A stretch of 64,000 nt of DNA from Helopsaltes ochotensis (lineage: Eukaryota > Chordata > Aves > Passeriformes > Locustellidae), in assembly GCA_013400155.1 (NCBI GenBank), contig VXBM01000763.1, positions 361,232 through 425,231 on the forward strand, written 5' to 3'. Shown piece after piece: positions 49,101 through 60,300 of this stretch. Every line of letters starts with the position of its first letter. Position 1 is the stretch's first letter. The notes beneath the pieces are model-generated. The model did no database searches. It saw only the letters and a program-made list of their open reading frames with translations, and had not been told where the DNA came from. Both the position numbers and the translations under genes were made by a program.

Positions 49101-52038
49101 AACAGGAGACATGGCCAGGGGTGTCCTCTCTGTTCCCTGAGCTGATCTCTCCCAGTGTGGGATGCCTGTGTCTGGATCCTTTCATGATCAGAGGGGAGCA
49201 AGGACACAGCCATCTCCTGTAGCTTAATGCCACCCTGACAGTGAGGTGGAGTAAACCCTGGTGGGTTTTCTCTTTCCACTCAACAGAAGGAGGGTCTGGA
49301 CAAGCAGCTCAGATGGACATGTCTCCATATGGACTCCACTTACATCTGAGGCCTTCAAAGATTGCCTTGCCAAGCCCATCTGAAGCTGTCTTATGCTAAT
49401 GACTAAAGTCCTGTGGGCTTTTCCCTTCCTGCTCTGCCCCTGTGTATCCCAGCGGCACAGTTTTTCTCCCTTTCACACACAGGTCTACAACAGAGGGTCC
49501 CTGTTCTGCAGACACCTTCATTCCCTACTTTTGGAGACCTACGCAAGTGCAATGTGGAGACAGCAGGCTCCTTCCACTTGCTTTGCACCAACATAAATCC
49601 TCCCCCTACTTGTGTCATGAACCACCAAAACATGGATGCACCTCAGCAAAGCTCTGCTGAAGTGACTGGGTCTCCCCTGACTTTTGCCAGCTGGGACTGC
49701 AACTTACCCTATCCAAAGGGTAGGATTTGGGTGAGTAATTGATGGTGATTCCTGACTAATTCACCTTCTTCTCCTCCCATGTCTCAGTGGCGTTGGTGCC
49801 AAAGCCTTCTGCCTTGGTCAACTACCAGCAACTAGCCCAGGATTTGTACCTGGAAGGGCAGAAAGATGCTGATGAAAATAAAATCAAAGCCCGGAGCTCC
49901 TCTATTTTAATAACAGGTGAGTGGATGGAGGCTGTCTGTGGCAGCTGCCCCATGAGAATGTCTGGTGGCCTTCAGCCTGGTTTTATGTTTTTTAATATAA
50001 TTCCAGAAGAGACTGAGGAGGGTGAAGTGAAAGTGAGTGACACAGGAAGGGTACACAGAGCCCATGTAACCATTTGTCCATCGGTGGGGAGAAGCAGGGC
50101 AGAGAAAAACAGTTATCTTCTAGAAGAGGTTGGAGTGTTGTAAATGGTGTTTCTTTCACCCCAATTTCCAGACAGCCCATCCCATGGACCACAGCCCTGC
50201 ACAATGTAGTCTCCCTGGAAATAATGTCATAAGACAGGAACTGCTGCTGGGTTGCATTAACAGCCTGACATGGCCATGCATGTGTGAGACACCTGTAACC
50301 TCAGCCTCAGTGAAAACAACAAAAATACTCTACCAGTGACTCATTATAGGAATGTGTCATTCTTAAAATACTCTGAAAATTGGCCTACAATGGGCGGCTC
50401 TTCTTTGTGTGTCCTCCCTGCATGTTTATCCCCAGTTAGATCTGCTTGATCAGAAGGACCTACACCAAGCTGTGAACACACAGATAAGACACCTCTGGAG
50501 AGTCAGATGGGAGATGGAACCTCTTCAAACCACCTCCCACAGGGATTTTTGGGGAAGATATTACATGATATCACAGTAGATGTGATGGTCCTCAATTAGG
50601 GGTTAAGTGAGCCATGAATCTCTTCCTTGGTTTAGTCCCTGATGTGTGGCATGATGGAAAAGAAAATAGTATGGGAAAATTTATACCAGGTGACAAATCA
50701 ATACCTAGACAGGAAGATCACAAGATATCATTTCCAGGTCTGCCTTGTGTGGCTTCCCTTACAGAAAATAAGGGCTGAATAATCTCCTCTAAATGATCTT
50801 ATCTACACCAGGGAAGCAATTCCTGCATTTTCCCTTGGTTAATCCCTTCATCATGGTAACTCCAACAGCAGTGCTGTTGCACAAACAGCCAGTGGAGCTC
50901 AGGGGAAGGGGGAACAGTCACACTGTGCAATGTAGGAGAGGGAAAACCAAACAAGTCTTTACATTATTTGGACTCTTTCACTAGACTACTCTGACTTTGA
51001 TTGGAAAAGTATCTACCAGCAAGATTACGAGGGCCGGAAGGGAATCTTTGCAGGATTGTACACAGAGGACATGAGGCCTTCTCCCATTTTCCCTGAAGAC
51101 AACCGCTTCAATACGTAAGGGAGAAATGGGACAGGGAGGAGAAGGTGGCTGCTGGGACTGGGGGACAGGGTAGGAGTAAATCAGGGAGGTTTTGGAATTG
51201 GAAGGTGTTTTTCAAGCATATATCTCCTTGTCCATGTTATGCAATGAGCCTAAAGAAATTCCCTCGGGGACAAATCCCAAAGCCTGATCAGCCTTTTCTT
51301 GAAAAGTTTTTCAGCAGGGTTGATAGGAGTGGGGAGACAACTTCTGGGACAGCCTCATCCCTGTGGAAATAAGATCCCCATGGGGCTAGGGCAGGAAGCA
51401 TGTCTCATCATTTCCAAGCCCAGGCTTCCCCTAGGAAAGGGCTTTCTAAAATCAAACTGGGCAAGGAGCTGTTTGCAACGTGACTCATCTGCACACCATG
51501 AACCAAACAGGCATAAACTGCTCCTGAGCTCTCATTTCTCACTGGAAAGGCAATTCCTCCCTGCTGTCTCGTGTCCCCCACCTTCCCCTCATACACATAT
51601 ATTTCAGCTCTGCATTGCAGATTTTAATCTGGAGTTATATGTGGGGTGGGGACTGCACCTGTGTAATGGTTGGCCCAGATGGATCCTGATGGCAGCGTGT
51701 GTGTAGCAGCATCTGCCCTGCTCCTGATGGAGACAGACTGTTCCCCCTCTCCCCCATCCCATCTGAATTTGCCCTACACAGATTCCTGGCTGGGTGGGTG
51801 AACGCTGCAGAAGGGGAGGCAGGTCCCTTGTCCTGGTGCAGGAAGCACAAGGTGGAGAGCCTCTCCTCATCCCCTTCTCCACGCTGTCTGCAGGAGCCGC
51901 TGGGTCACTGAGTACGCAGACAGCTACAACATCTTCATGAAGAGGCTGGACTGGTCATCTCCCATCGCTGGACAGTGGCTGCCCTTTGGGAAGAACGCGC
52001 GATGGACACCGCGATGGAGAGAGTCCACTCGCTGCTAG
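46103..52038 (+). CDS. TEX37: TEX37/SPMIP9-like sperm microtubule inner protein gene (5' exon missing)
   Basis: Rebuilt by splicing 46103-46195, 48306-48474, 49788-49916, 50985-51114 and 51894-52038. The lengths sum to 666 bases (221 codons plus TAG), all joins keep phase (0,1,1,2) and all have GT-AG ends. The first exon LPAALDTYKTVYMKDYCW resembles the LDxYxxxxMxDY start I recall for mammalian TEX37, a testis protein of the sperm axonemal microtubule lumen. The Y/W-x3-Y-x2-D/S-Y motif recurs in exons 1, 4 and 5, as expected of a microtubule-lining protein. Orientation (plus strand, divergent from minus-strand FOXI3) matches human 2p11.2 as I remember it. The ATG exon was not found: the first exon has its own acceptor and an in-frame stop just upstream. 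The C-terminal half was not matched to human TEX37, so another SPMIP/TEX family member is possible. Confidence 0.6.
46480..47250. promoter_or_regulatory. Intragenic CpG-rich island within the TEX37-like gene
   Basis: GC- and CpG-rich sequence, strongest at 46740-47220, sits in the intron between the first recovered exon and exon B. It contains poly-T (46651-46663), pyrimidine repeats (cctctcctctcctctc near 47005) and several compositional open frames. It may be an alternative promoter or an unrelated CpG island. Confidence 0.5.
48306..48474 (+). CDS. TEX37: TEX37-like gene, exon 'B' (56 codons, phase 0 to 1)
   Basis: T-rich acceptor (ttttttttctgcag) and donor agg|gtaacc. It encodes TPSFPAFEDLPKCYLPG followed by a Pro/Leu-rich stretch. 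The last base joins the next exon to make a Val codon. Its first 39 bases and the preceding intron end are repeated at 49506-49550. Confidence 0.7.
49512..49719 (+). CDS. Duplicated alternative exon 'C' of the TEX37-like gene (candidate mutually exclusive exon)
   Basis: Starts after ctgcag with TPSFPTFGDLRKC, nearly identical to exon B. It stays open for 69 codons and can end at agg|gtagga in the same phase 1 as exon B, joining cleanly to the exon at 49788 (234-codon product). Including both B and C brings a stop inside C, so they could only be alternatives. A stronger-looking donor, gtgagt at 49731, would break the frame. It could equally be a dead duplicate. Confidence 0.4.
49788..49916 (+). 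CDS. TEX37: TEX37-like gene, third constitutive exon (phase 1 to 1)
   Basis: Acceptor cccatgtctcag and donor acag|gtgagt are both strong. It encodes VALVPKPSALVNYQQL and a charged helix-like segment (YLEGQKDADENKIKAR) ending SSSILIT. The frame is open only in the phase supplied by exon B or C. Confidence 0.8.
50985..51114 (+). CDS. TEX37: TEX37-like gene, fourth exon (phase 1 to 2)
   Basis: Acceptor ctctttcactag and donor atac|gtaagg. It encodes YSDFDWKSIYQQDYEGRKG, a second copy of the Y/W-x3-Y-x2-D-Y motif, then GLYTEDMRPSPIFPEDNRF. At 130 bases it fits only between a phase 1 and a phase 2 junction, as found. Confidence 0.85.
51894..52038 (+). CDS. TEX37: TEX37-like gene, terminal exon with stop
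   Basis: Acceptor cacgctgtctgcag. It encodes SRWVTEYADSYNIFMKRLDW (third motif copy) and a Trp/Arg-rich basic tail (GKNARWTPRWRESTRC), ending at TAG 52036-52038. No AATAAA follows within a few hundred bases; the 3' end is not placed, and a CR1 tail lies just downstream. Confidence 0.85.
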
Positions 52039-52194
52039 GGTGCTAAGGTGGCTGTGGTAGGCACCAGGATCACCATTCAGGCCCTGGGAGCTGGGATTTC
52101 AGGGGCTGAGGCAGTGGGGAAAAGTATAAACTGTTGTGGGACCTGGTGCAAACCACCATGAGATCTGAGGCTGCTGGAATGTTCTTCTGAGAAG

Positions 52195-52287
52195 CAGCAT
52201 TTGTCCTGGCTCAGTGCAGGACGGATGGACAAGATGACTTTCAAAGGTCCCTTCCAACCAGAACCACTCCATGATTCTATGATTTTC
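52195..52287 (+). mobile_element. Short CR1 3' tail
   Basis: Reads gatgactttcaaaggtccct tccaaccagaaccactcc and then attctatgat, the CR1 terminus. It lies about 160 bases after the TEX37-like stop and may be part of its 3' UTR. Confidence 0.75.
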
Positions 52288-52289
52288 TG

Positions 52290-55200
52290 GGCTCCTAGAA
52301 AGTGATTTCCCAGCCAGATCTAATTAGGAGAATATTTTTTACCATGATGGTGGTCAGACACTGTCTGGAGACTGGCAGGGGTGGGAGTGGCATGGAAATG
52401 CTCACTGGGTGACCGTGCTGGATCTGAGGAGCCTCATCTAGGCTGGCCCTGTTGGACCAGGACACCTACATTATTCCACATTTTTCTGATTTCTTTTAGG
52501 ATGTGTCACCTATGTTGTTCTGTGATTACAGCTCTTTGGCCCTCCAAGCTGCCTGTGTGATATTACTCATCAAAGACCCTGAAAGCCTTGGAAACCTCGT
52601 CTCTACCAAACCCACCACTGTGTCTGTCAGATGTGAAAGGTTTGGCAAAGACCTCTTTAGGTGCAAAGTAGGATTAAAATCTCCCAAGAACCTCAGCTTT
52701 TGTCAGGAAAAGGTTTTTTTGGGGGGACAATGAGGCTACAGAGCTAAAATCACTCGAGTCATTTCAATTTATGTACTTTAAAGAAAACTTGATGATAAAA
52801 CTTTGACTTTCAGTAAGAAGTTGTGTGTGTTAAACAGCATTTTTTTTGGTGTTAATTTACTCTCTAAAACCTTGTGCACCTACAGGGAGGGAAATACCCG
52901 TGTTATCCAGGGCATCTGAGTACCAGCCTTGCAGAGCTGCTTCCACTCCTTTACATTTAACAACACATTCCAGGTTCTGGCCAGCAATTTTAGCTAACGC
53001 TGGGTAAACGGGAATTGAGTTTGCCGTGTCCGTTCGGGATTTCTAGGTTTCCTGGAAGGATCAAGGCTGCTCCCAGCCTGAAGATGGCAATGGAGAGCCG
53101 CCGAATCCAGACCTGGAAAGGGCTGACAGCCCTTCTGCTGTGGCCTCAGTGATCTGACTGGGTCCTCTAAATTGTTGCCAAAATTACCCCAGAGCAGGTG
53201 GTGTAGAGAAACCTCTCCCAGACTCCTAAAAGGTATTCCTTGTAAAGGATATCCTTGCCGTATTGAGGGATAAACAAGTAATTTTTAACAGATACAGCTA
53301 AAACGTCAAAAATCATGAGAACAAATAACTTGTTTTACAGTAATATCAGCTATCCCCAGACCTGTTGGTGACAGGACCTGTGAAGACACAGCAGCACACT
53401 GATCCCTGCCCCAAGAAGTTCATCCTCTGTGGGATTTAGCAAAATGATGTCTGGCAGGGCCAAGCTCCAAGTAGATGATACAGGGAAGTAGAATGGGCCA
53501 GTGCTTCTGCAAAGCTGCTCTGGTGTGGGGCACTGCTGACCACAGCTCATGAAGCATTTGGGATTTCCACTGCAGCTAAGTGTAGTGGACTAGTGGCAAT
53601 TTTAGAGGACAGAAACATTGAAACTACCTTTAACTTAAAAATTAGGGAAAAATACTTGCTTATATCAGAGAGGAGACAGAGTTTGAATTCTTTGAGGAAA
53701 ACGAGACCGTTAGAATTGAGATGTTCTTAAGGGAAATGTGTGCTTTTACACCACTTGAAAATAAGCCCATGGCCTTACTGGTAATTTTCTCTTATGAAAA
53801 AAGCATCATTTTCTGGTCTCCCCATGCTGGAGTTGGGCTCCTCGAACTGATTTCCACACTGCTCTGCTGTGTTTTGCTGCACTGATGGGGGCAGTGTCTA
53901 GGTGAATTCTCAGAGCACATATACAAGGTAATAACACTAGGAAAAAGCATATTGCTAAAGTCTAATCATAATCACGGTGGAAAAAATGCCTGGATAAGAA
54001 TCTTGGGTCTGTGCTACACCCTGTCAGGAGCACTAATGAGGACATTCAATCAGGCAGATGGATGTTGGGTTTGCTAAAGAGGTCCTTAAGTTTGTGCCAG
54101 GGAGAAAGAAGGAAGCTGCTGATGTTGGAGATAAATGTCCTTCCTGGTTTTTCTGGCAGCATCCTTGCTCAGGCACTTCCCAGATTTGGAGACCAGGCTT
54201 AGAGATGCAACTTTTGAAACCTGCACTCACAGTTCAGTCCCACCCCAGGATCCAGCCTGTTGCATCCCCAGCTCCTGCCATTTCTCTTCCCAAAATTTGC
54301 TTTCAAACCTTTGTTTCTCCAGCCCTCAATGCCCCTTCCAAATACAGGTCTGTGTGTCATGGTACATGACACATGGCAGTGATTGCTGTTAGTGCTTTTT
54401 CCCCCATCCCAGCTCCCTGGGAATGGAAATTGTGGTGGTCCCAAGGCAGTTCAAACACACCAAAAGGCTCTCACACCTCCCCAGGAGTCACTGCTGCACT
54501 CAGGGGACATTCAGGCTGTGTGCAAATATATCCAGATGGCAGAAGGGAGCAGACACAGAAACAGGTTTCCAATTTTCCTGGTGCCTCCAACAATTCTCTG
54601 TCTTTTCAATGGATGGAGCCTGTTCATGTGAGTGACACAAGGTTAGCACTGAAGAGCGCTGGGGTCAAAAAGAGGTGAGAAGCTCTAGATAATACTGGCT
54701 CTACTTCAACACCATCCATTTTCAGCCTTTTTTCTGCAGCACCAAGATGACACCAGCCATGAGCTCAACAGGGTTCTAAAAGGGATGCAACCAGGTTTTA
54801 CAGTAGTATCAAAGTCCAAGAGAAAACCCCCTGGAACAACACAGAGAAACAAGCTGGGCATGAGTCAGGAAGTGGCTGGTGGAGATTAGGAGATGTTTTC
54901 CAGGATCCTGTTGCCTCGTAACTGCTATGGTTGAGCCATAGGCATATTTCTTCAGAGTGTTTGGTGCTTCCCTGTGTCCAAAGCAGAGGAACATCCCTGG
55001 CTGGAGGCTGCTCTCATCTGGTGAGAACTCACTGGAGCCATGAGAAGGACAAGCAGAAACATGTTCCCTCTCAGGACCCTCAGTGGGTCCCACCACAAGA
55101 AGCACAGTAAATATAAAAATTGCAGCTTTTCCCCTCATCATACAACTTCAGAAAAACCAGGTTTTTAGTAAGGCTGAAGTGATGCTTTTTTGCCTGAATG

Positions 55201-57014
55201 CCTTAGTGCCATCTCCTGGGTAGAAGGGGAAATTCTCATTTCTGAAGTGGAACTCTTGGTGTGAACACTCTTGGCCCTTCAGTCATTAGAATCCTGATTG
55301 GCATCAGGATCCCACACTCTGCCTGGTCCTGCTAAGATGCTAAAGAACTGTCTTCCTTGGGATTCATAATGGGATTCAAAATTCATAATGTCTGTTCAGG
55401 GAAAAGGATGCTCTGGGTTCACCCCTTGTCTTCATCACAAATTTTGAAGTAGCATTTTCCATCTTTAATTTTGTCTTTTCTATTTCCCAGCATGGAAGTG
55501 GTGACTGAACTCTAAATTTACTTCATGCATCCTTTATGGAAAAATTAATTCAAAATTGTCATGGGTTAATCCATTGATGACTTTCTCTACTTTGAGTCTT
55601 TCTCGAATTCCCTACAAATGATCTCATTGTACATCAGAGGTGCAAAACATCCTTCTTGAATGGCTAGATGAATTTCACAGTGCTGAAAGACAGGATAAAA
55701 TATGTCTGTGGTCATTCTGGCCACCACTACAGAGCACTGACTTCACCAAGGAATGACTGAACCCTCAAATGTGTTTGATGCTGCCTGCACCTTGCATGGG
55801 AACAGGCAGAAATCCCAAAACAGCTTCCTTGGAAGGGCATTCATGGGAAGAGCTGGTGATTTGTGTCGTAACTGGCACAAATTCTCAGAGGTGTTTTTAC
55901 AAATGTAATTAGAGGGTTAATTTAGCCCAGCAGAACAGAACATTGGTGGTTGGGGTTTCAGTGGTGTGATGACACATTTATAGAAGGGAAAAGTACCTGC
56001 TGTAAATCCTTGGACACCTTCACTGCTCTGCAAACAGCACTGCCCATGAATGCCACCACATCTTTGAAGGCTGAAAGAACATTAAAGGGCTGATCCTCAG
56101 CCCCATCACTGAGCAATCAACTTTTCCTCCTGTTTAGGACAAAACTCTTCCCATGGCTGCCACCCAGCTCCCAACTGTGCAATAAATCATTCAGCATATG
56201 CTTAATGTTAACAGAGCAAGAGTTGATGATGCAAATCCACCATCTGCTGCAGCCAGGTCAGCCCTGCCCTTGGCTCAGCCACCAACCTGAACAGAGATTA
56301 TAAGCAAAGAACTTGCCAATTAACACGCTTTGCCAAACTGATTTGTGTCAAGGGATGGTGGCCAAACAACTCCTTTTGAGCAAAACTATACCAATAGTTT
56401 TAATGGAAATTTCTTAGGCAAAGGATGGAGTTCAAAAGAGATGGAGAGAAACAGAGAAGTGTGAAGGGTTTACTGTGATGGCTTGGCAGTCCAGAACAAA
56501 AGCAACTGCTAGCCACTCCTCCCAATTTCCCTAAAATCAGGTCTTTTGCTTTCCAACCAGACTCAGCTGGCCTCGTGCCTGTTTCTGTGCTGTTTCTGTG
56601 TCAGCTCGGGTGCTGTTAATGTTTGAGAACAGTCTGCTGGGCTTGAATGTGGGACACAACCTTCATAGAAGTTCATAAACACTAAAAAGTCCTTCACTGC
56701 CTTTATTTGAGCTCGCTGAGAGGAAGAGGGTTTCTTTGGTTCAGTTAAAAGCTCCATGAATCATGCAATAGGAAATGAAGGGGGATGTATTGCTGAGGTG
56801 TGATGACTCCAGTTATGGTGTACAGATCCGTCTGACACTGCTGAAAGATAAAAGTGAGTTTACAGCTATAAATGGCTGTAGCTATAAGTAGCTGCAGCTA
56901 TAAATGATTACATGATGATGACAAGTCCACTGCATGCACCTGCCTGGCCTGTGCTCAGCTCAGAGGTGGGTTCCAAATACTTTGCCTCGGATCTCCTTCT
57001 GGGAGAAAACACAC
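52290..57014. other. Intergenic, no gene recognised
   Basis: Unique-looking, average to AT-rich sequence downstream of the TEX37-like gene. No coding pattern, RNA gene or clear element is seen. Confidence 0.6.
56870..56910 (+). repeat. Short tandem repeat around gctataaatg
   Basis: agctataaatggctgt, agctataagtagctgc and agctataaatg follow one another: three imperfect copies of a ~16-bp unit. Confidence 0.75.
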
Positions 57015-57305
57015 AGCCTGCTGTCAGGACCTGAGGGAATGGCCTGAGTTTGTCAGGGGAGGTTTAGGTTGGATATCAGGAAAAGGTTCTTCCCCCAGAG
57101 GGTGGCTGGCCCTGCACAGGCTCCCCAGGGCAGTGCTCACAGCACAGCCTGACAGAGCTCCAGGAGTGTTTGGACAATGCTCTCAGGCACAGGGTGGGAC
57201 TCTGGGGGATGGAGCTGTGCAGGGCCTGCAGCTGGACTGGATGATCCTTGTGGATCATCCTTGTGGATCCCTTCCAACTCAGCTTGTTCTGTGATTCTGT
57301 GGTCA
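57015..57305 (+). mobile_element. CR1 LINE 3' end
   Basis: Begins with gaatggcctgagtttgtcag and ggaggtttaggttggatatc, continues with cagagggtggctggccctg, and ends cagcttgttctgtgattctg. It contains an internal tandem copy of gatccttgtggatc near 57241-57268. Confidence 0.88.
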
Positions 57306-60300
57306 GCTTGAAAGCTGCTTGATGAATTTGCCTCCACTGAATATAAACCATGCTGGTAAAACTGTTAGAACTTTCCACTGATACTACTTTATTTTCATTT
57401 TTTAAATTATGAGCAACATATTCTGTAATATGTTTTGATTTTGCCCATATTTTTCAGTTCTCCTTCCATGAGTTCAAAACAAAACATTTTGACCCAGGGT
57501 CATACTGACCCACACATTTTAATTTCCTCTTCATCTCCTTGGTCACTAGACCTTGAAAAAATTGCCTTTTGGGTGGCCTGAGCCTTTTCTCTACCTTGCA
57601 GGTCATTTTGGTGCAGTGGACACATCCCAGGTGTTCTGGGATCATGAGGCCTTTGTAGACCTGAGCATTGCTGCTTTCCCTGTGAAGGGTGGTGATTTCC
57701 AACCAGACTTATCCCCCTCTGGAGGAGCCACTCTTACATCAAACTAATCTTAAATATAAAATATTTCCCTTTTAAAAAATGATTGTTAATTGGAAACATG
57801 CTGTAATGTTTGCAGATTCAGTTCTCATCCTTCCATGGCCAGCTGGAAACATCCAGCTGTATGTGCTACTGGGCAGGAAAATGATATGGCAGGGAAATGT
57901 GAAAAACAGGTGGAATTTATTTCTCTATGGGATGGATATCAAGGGAAAATATTCTCATGGGTGATGTTTGATGGCTCGTCGGTGAGTTACTGATAATGAG
58001 TCAATTAATTAAGCAGGTCAGCAGGGCATGCAGTCCCATCAGGAAGCTGCTGCTCTAATCAACACGTGAGGGTCTTCCAGCCTGAGAGCTGCTCCTTCCT
58101 CTGCCAACTGCTCCTGCTTCACGGTTCACACTGTGAAGTTTCACTGTATTTATCCAAGGAATGTGTGAATGAAAGACATAAATAATGACAAAAAGTGAAA
58201 ACAAGCACTTCTGGGTTTTATTTCAATCAAAACTGCCTTAAAAGCAGATACAGGCTGTGATTGATGTGACACTTTTACAATCACCTATTCTTCAGTTCAG
58301 CTGTGGCAAAAAAACTACCTTACCTGGAGGGCCAGATCAGCTGTATTGCACTGCAGGGGACAGAGCTCCCAAAGTCCCAGTGCATTTCTCACCGTGCTGG
58401 TGGGTTCACACACCCTGAAAACTGCATCCAAAGGCTACTGGGTTCCCTGGAAAGTTTTCCACTTATTTCAAGAGGCTCAGACTTCCTAAAAAAATAAATA
58501 AGGAAAAAAATAGAAGTAAATGTAATAAAAATTCAGAGAGCACATCCCTGATGTGACTCTTTGCAGTCCCACAGCTGAAAGTGCTCACTTTCCCCATTGC
58601 CTGCCCTGCACTGTTTCTGGCAGTGGTCACAGCTTCCTGCAATAAGATCAGTAAACCCAATCTTGCTGCTACAAATACCAGGCTGCAGGTTTTAACTCTG
58701 CCTGGCCTTGCAAGGTGCTGCTGCTGAGTTAGGCTTGTGCACATGCTGCTTCTGCCCAGACCCGTGCTGAGTGCCAGGTATGACAGGGCAGTAAAGATGG
58801 CACAACAACAGGACCCTCAAAAATTGGGGCACTGGCTCAAAACAGAGCCCCAAACCTTTGCACACCCCTCTGGGACTTTTGGAGGGGTGGGAAAAAATGC
58901 CTCAAGACTAGCAAAGAAATTGAGAAGAGTTGAGCAGCAGCTGATGTTCTTGGGGAATGAGGTACCCTCTGAGCCTGTGCCTGTCCACTGCTGCCTTGAA
59001 ACCCAGCCAGTGCACGTATAAGAAGTGGTAGGTACCCAGTATTGCTTTGTACCAGTTTCCTGTTTGCCTAATACAAAATAAATAGGCTTTTCAAATCCAA
59101 ATGGAGCTGTGCAAGCCAGATGGAGAAATGCCAGCTCTGATGCTTTGGTTTTCCATGCAATTCTTTCTGATCCCAACATTGTGTTTGCAGGAAAAACATC
59201 CAAGCAGCGTTTCTGTAATCCTTGGAAGTTATCTAACTCCAGTCCTCTCTTATCCTTCCAATCCTGGGAAGTTGTCTACTCCTGGTGAGACAGGAAGGCC
59301 ATTGGTGCTGTGGCTCCGTGGGATGGAGAACAACTTGGAGATGCTCAGGCAGAAGGGGAGGACTGCAGGGTGTGGGAACCAGCCCGTCCTGGCTGGGAGT
59401 GAGGTGTGGGGTGTCAGGTGAGTGCAAGGTTGGGTGTTTTGTGGTTTCAGGAGCGAGTTGGTCTAGGTTAAAAGAAGTGTGGGAATAGTCTTTGAACTAG
59501 AGTCAGGCCTTTTCCTTCCACTGGCACATTTCTAGCTTTTAAAGAAGATTGAAAACAGAGGAACTGGAGAAAAGACAATACTTGGGCTTTTAGAAAATTG
59601 TAACCCATTTTTCATTTTTGACCTAATTTGATTATCCACCTCTTTCAGGGCAGAGTCAGCTGTCCCTTTAATCACCATGACCTTAACCATGCTAGCAGGG
59701 GGTGTTTGGTGAAACCCACATGCATTTTCATAGAGTTTTGTGGCCAAAACAGTTTTTCATCCTGAATGAAAACTGCATTGAGGGGGGACCCTCTCTATCC
59801 CCCAAAATTTCACCTCTGGGAAGGAAGGGAAAATTTCCTGAGTGAGTGAGCCCGAAACTCACAGGCCTGCAGCTGGTAGGGAAAGCCTGGATGGATTTGG
59901 GATGCTCCTGGGGATGGGACTTACACGACAGGACAAAACCTGCGAGGCTGGAGATGAAACTCTCGGCTGAGCCACGTCAGCTCTGCAATGCAGGTGCTTT
60001 CCTGTCACTCTCCCTCACTGCTTTGCCTGCTCTTCGGGGGGATGACCAATGTCTGAGTCACCCCTCAAAAAGCTGCTCCTGGAGTCACATTTTCCACGCT
60101 TGCTGCCCATCCTTGTAATAGATGTTTTCCTATTCAAACACTCTTTGTTGGGGTGTTTTTCCCTCGGAGATGGCAGCAACCCACTCCTTCATCCCTTGAT
60201 CACTCAAAACTTTGACCAATATGAATAATAAATATTCTTGTCTGGGGGATAGCACTGAAAGCTGTTTTTTGGGGGTTGTTTTGTGTTGGGTTTTTAAAAA

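Noticed and set aside
49719..49730. Strong donor gtgagt at 49731 for exon C
   Set aside because: Using it makes the exon 219 bases and puts the next exon out of frame with an early stop; the weaker donor at 49720 keeps frame. This is still a caution against exon C being functional.
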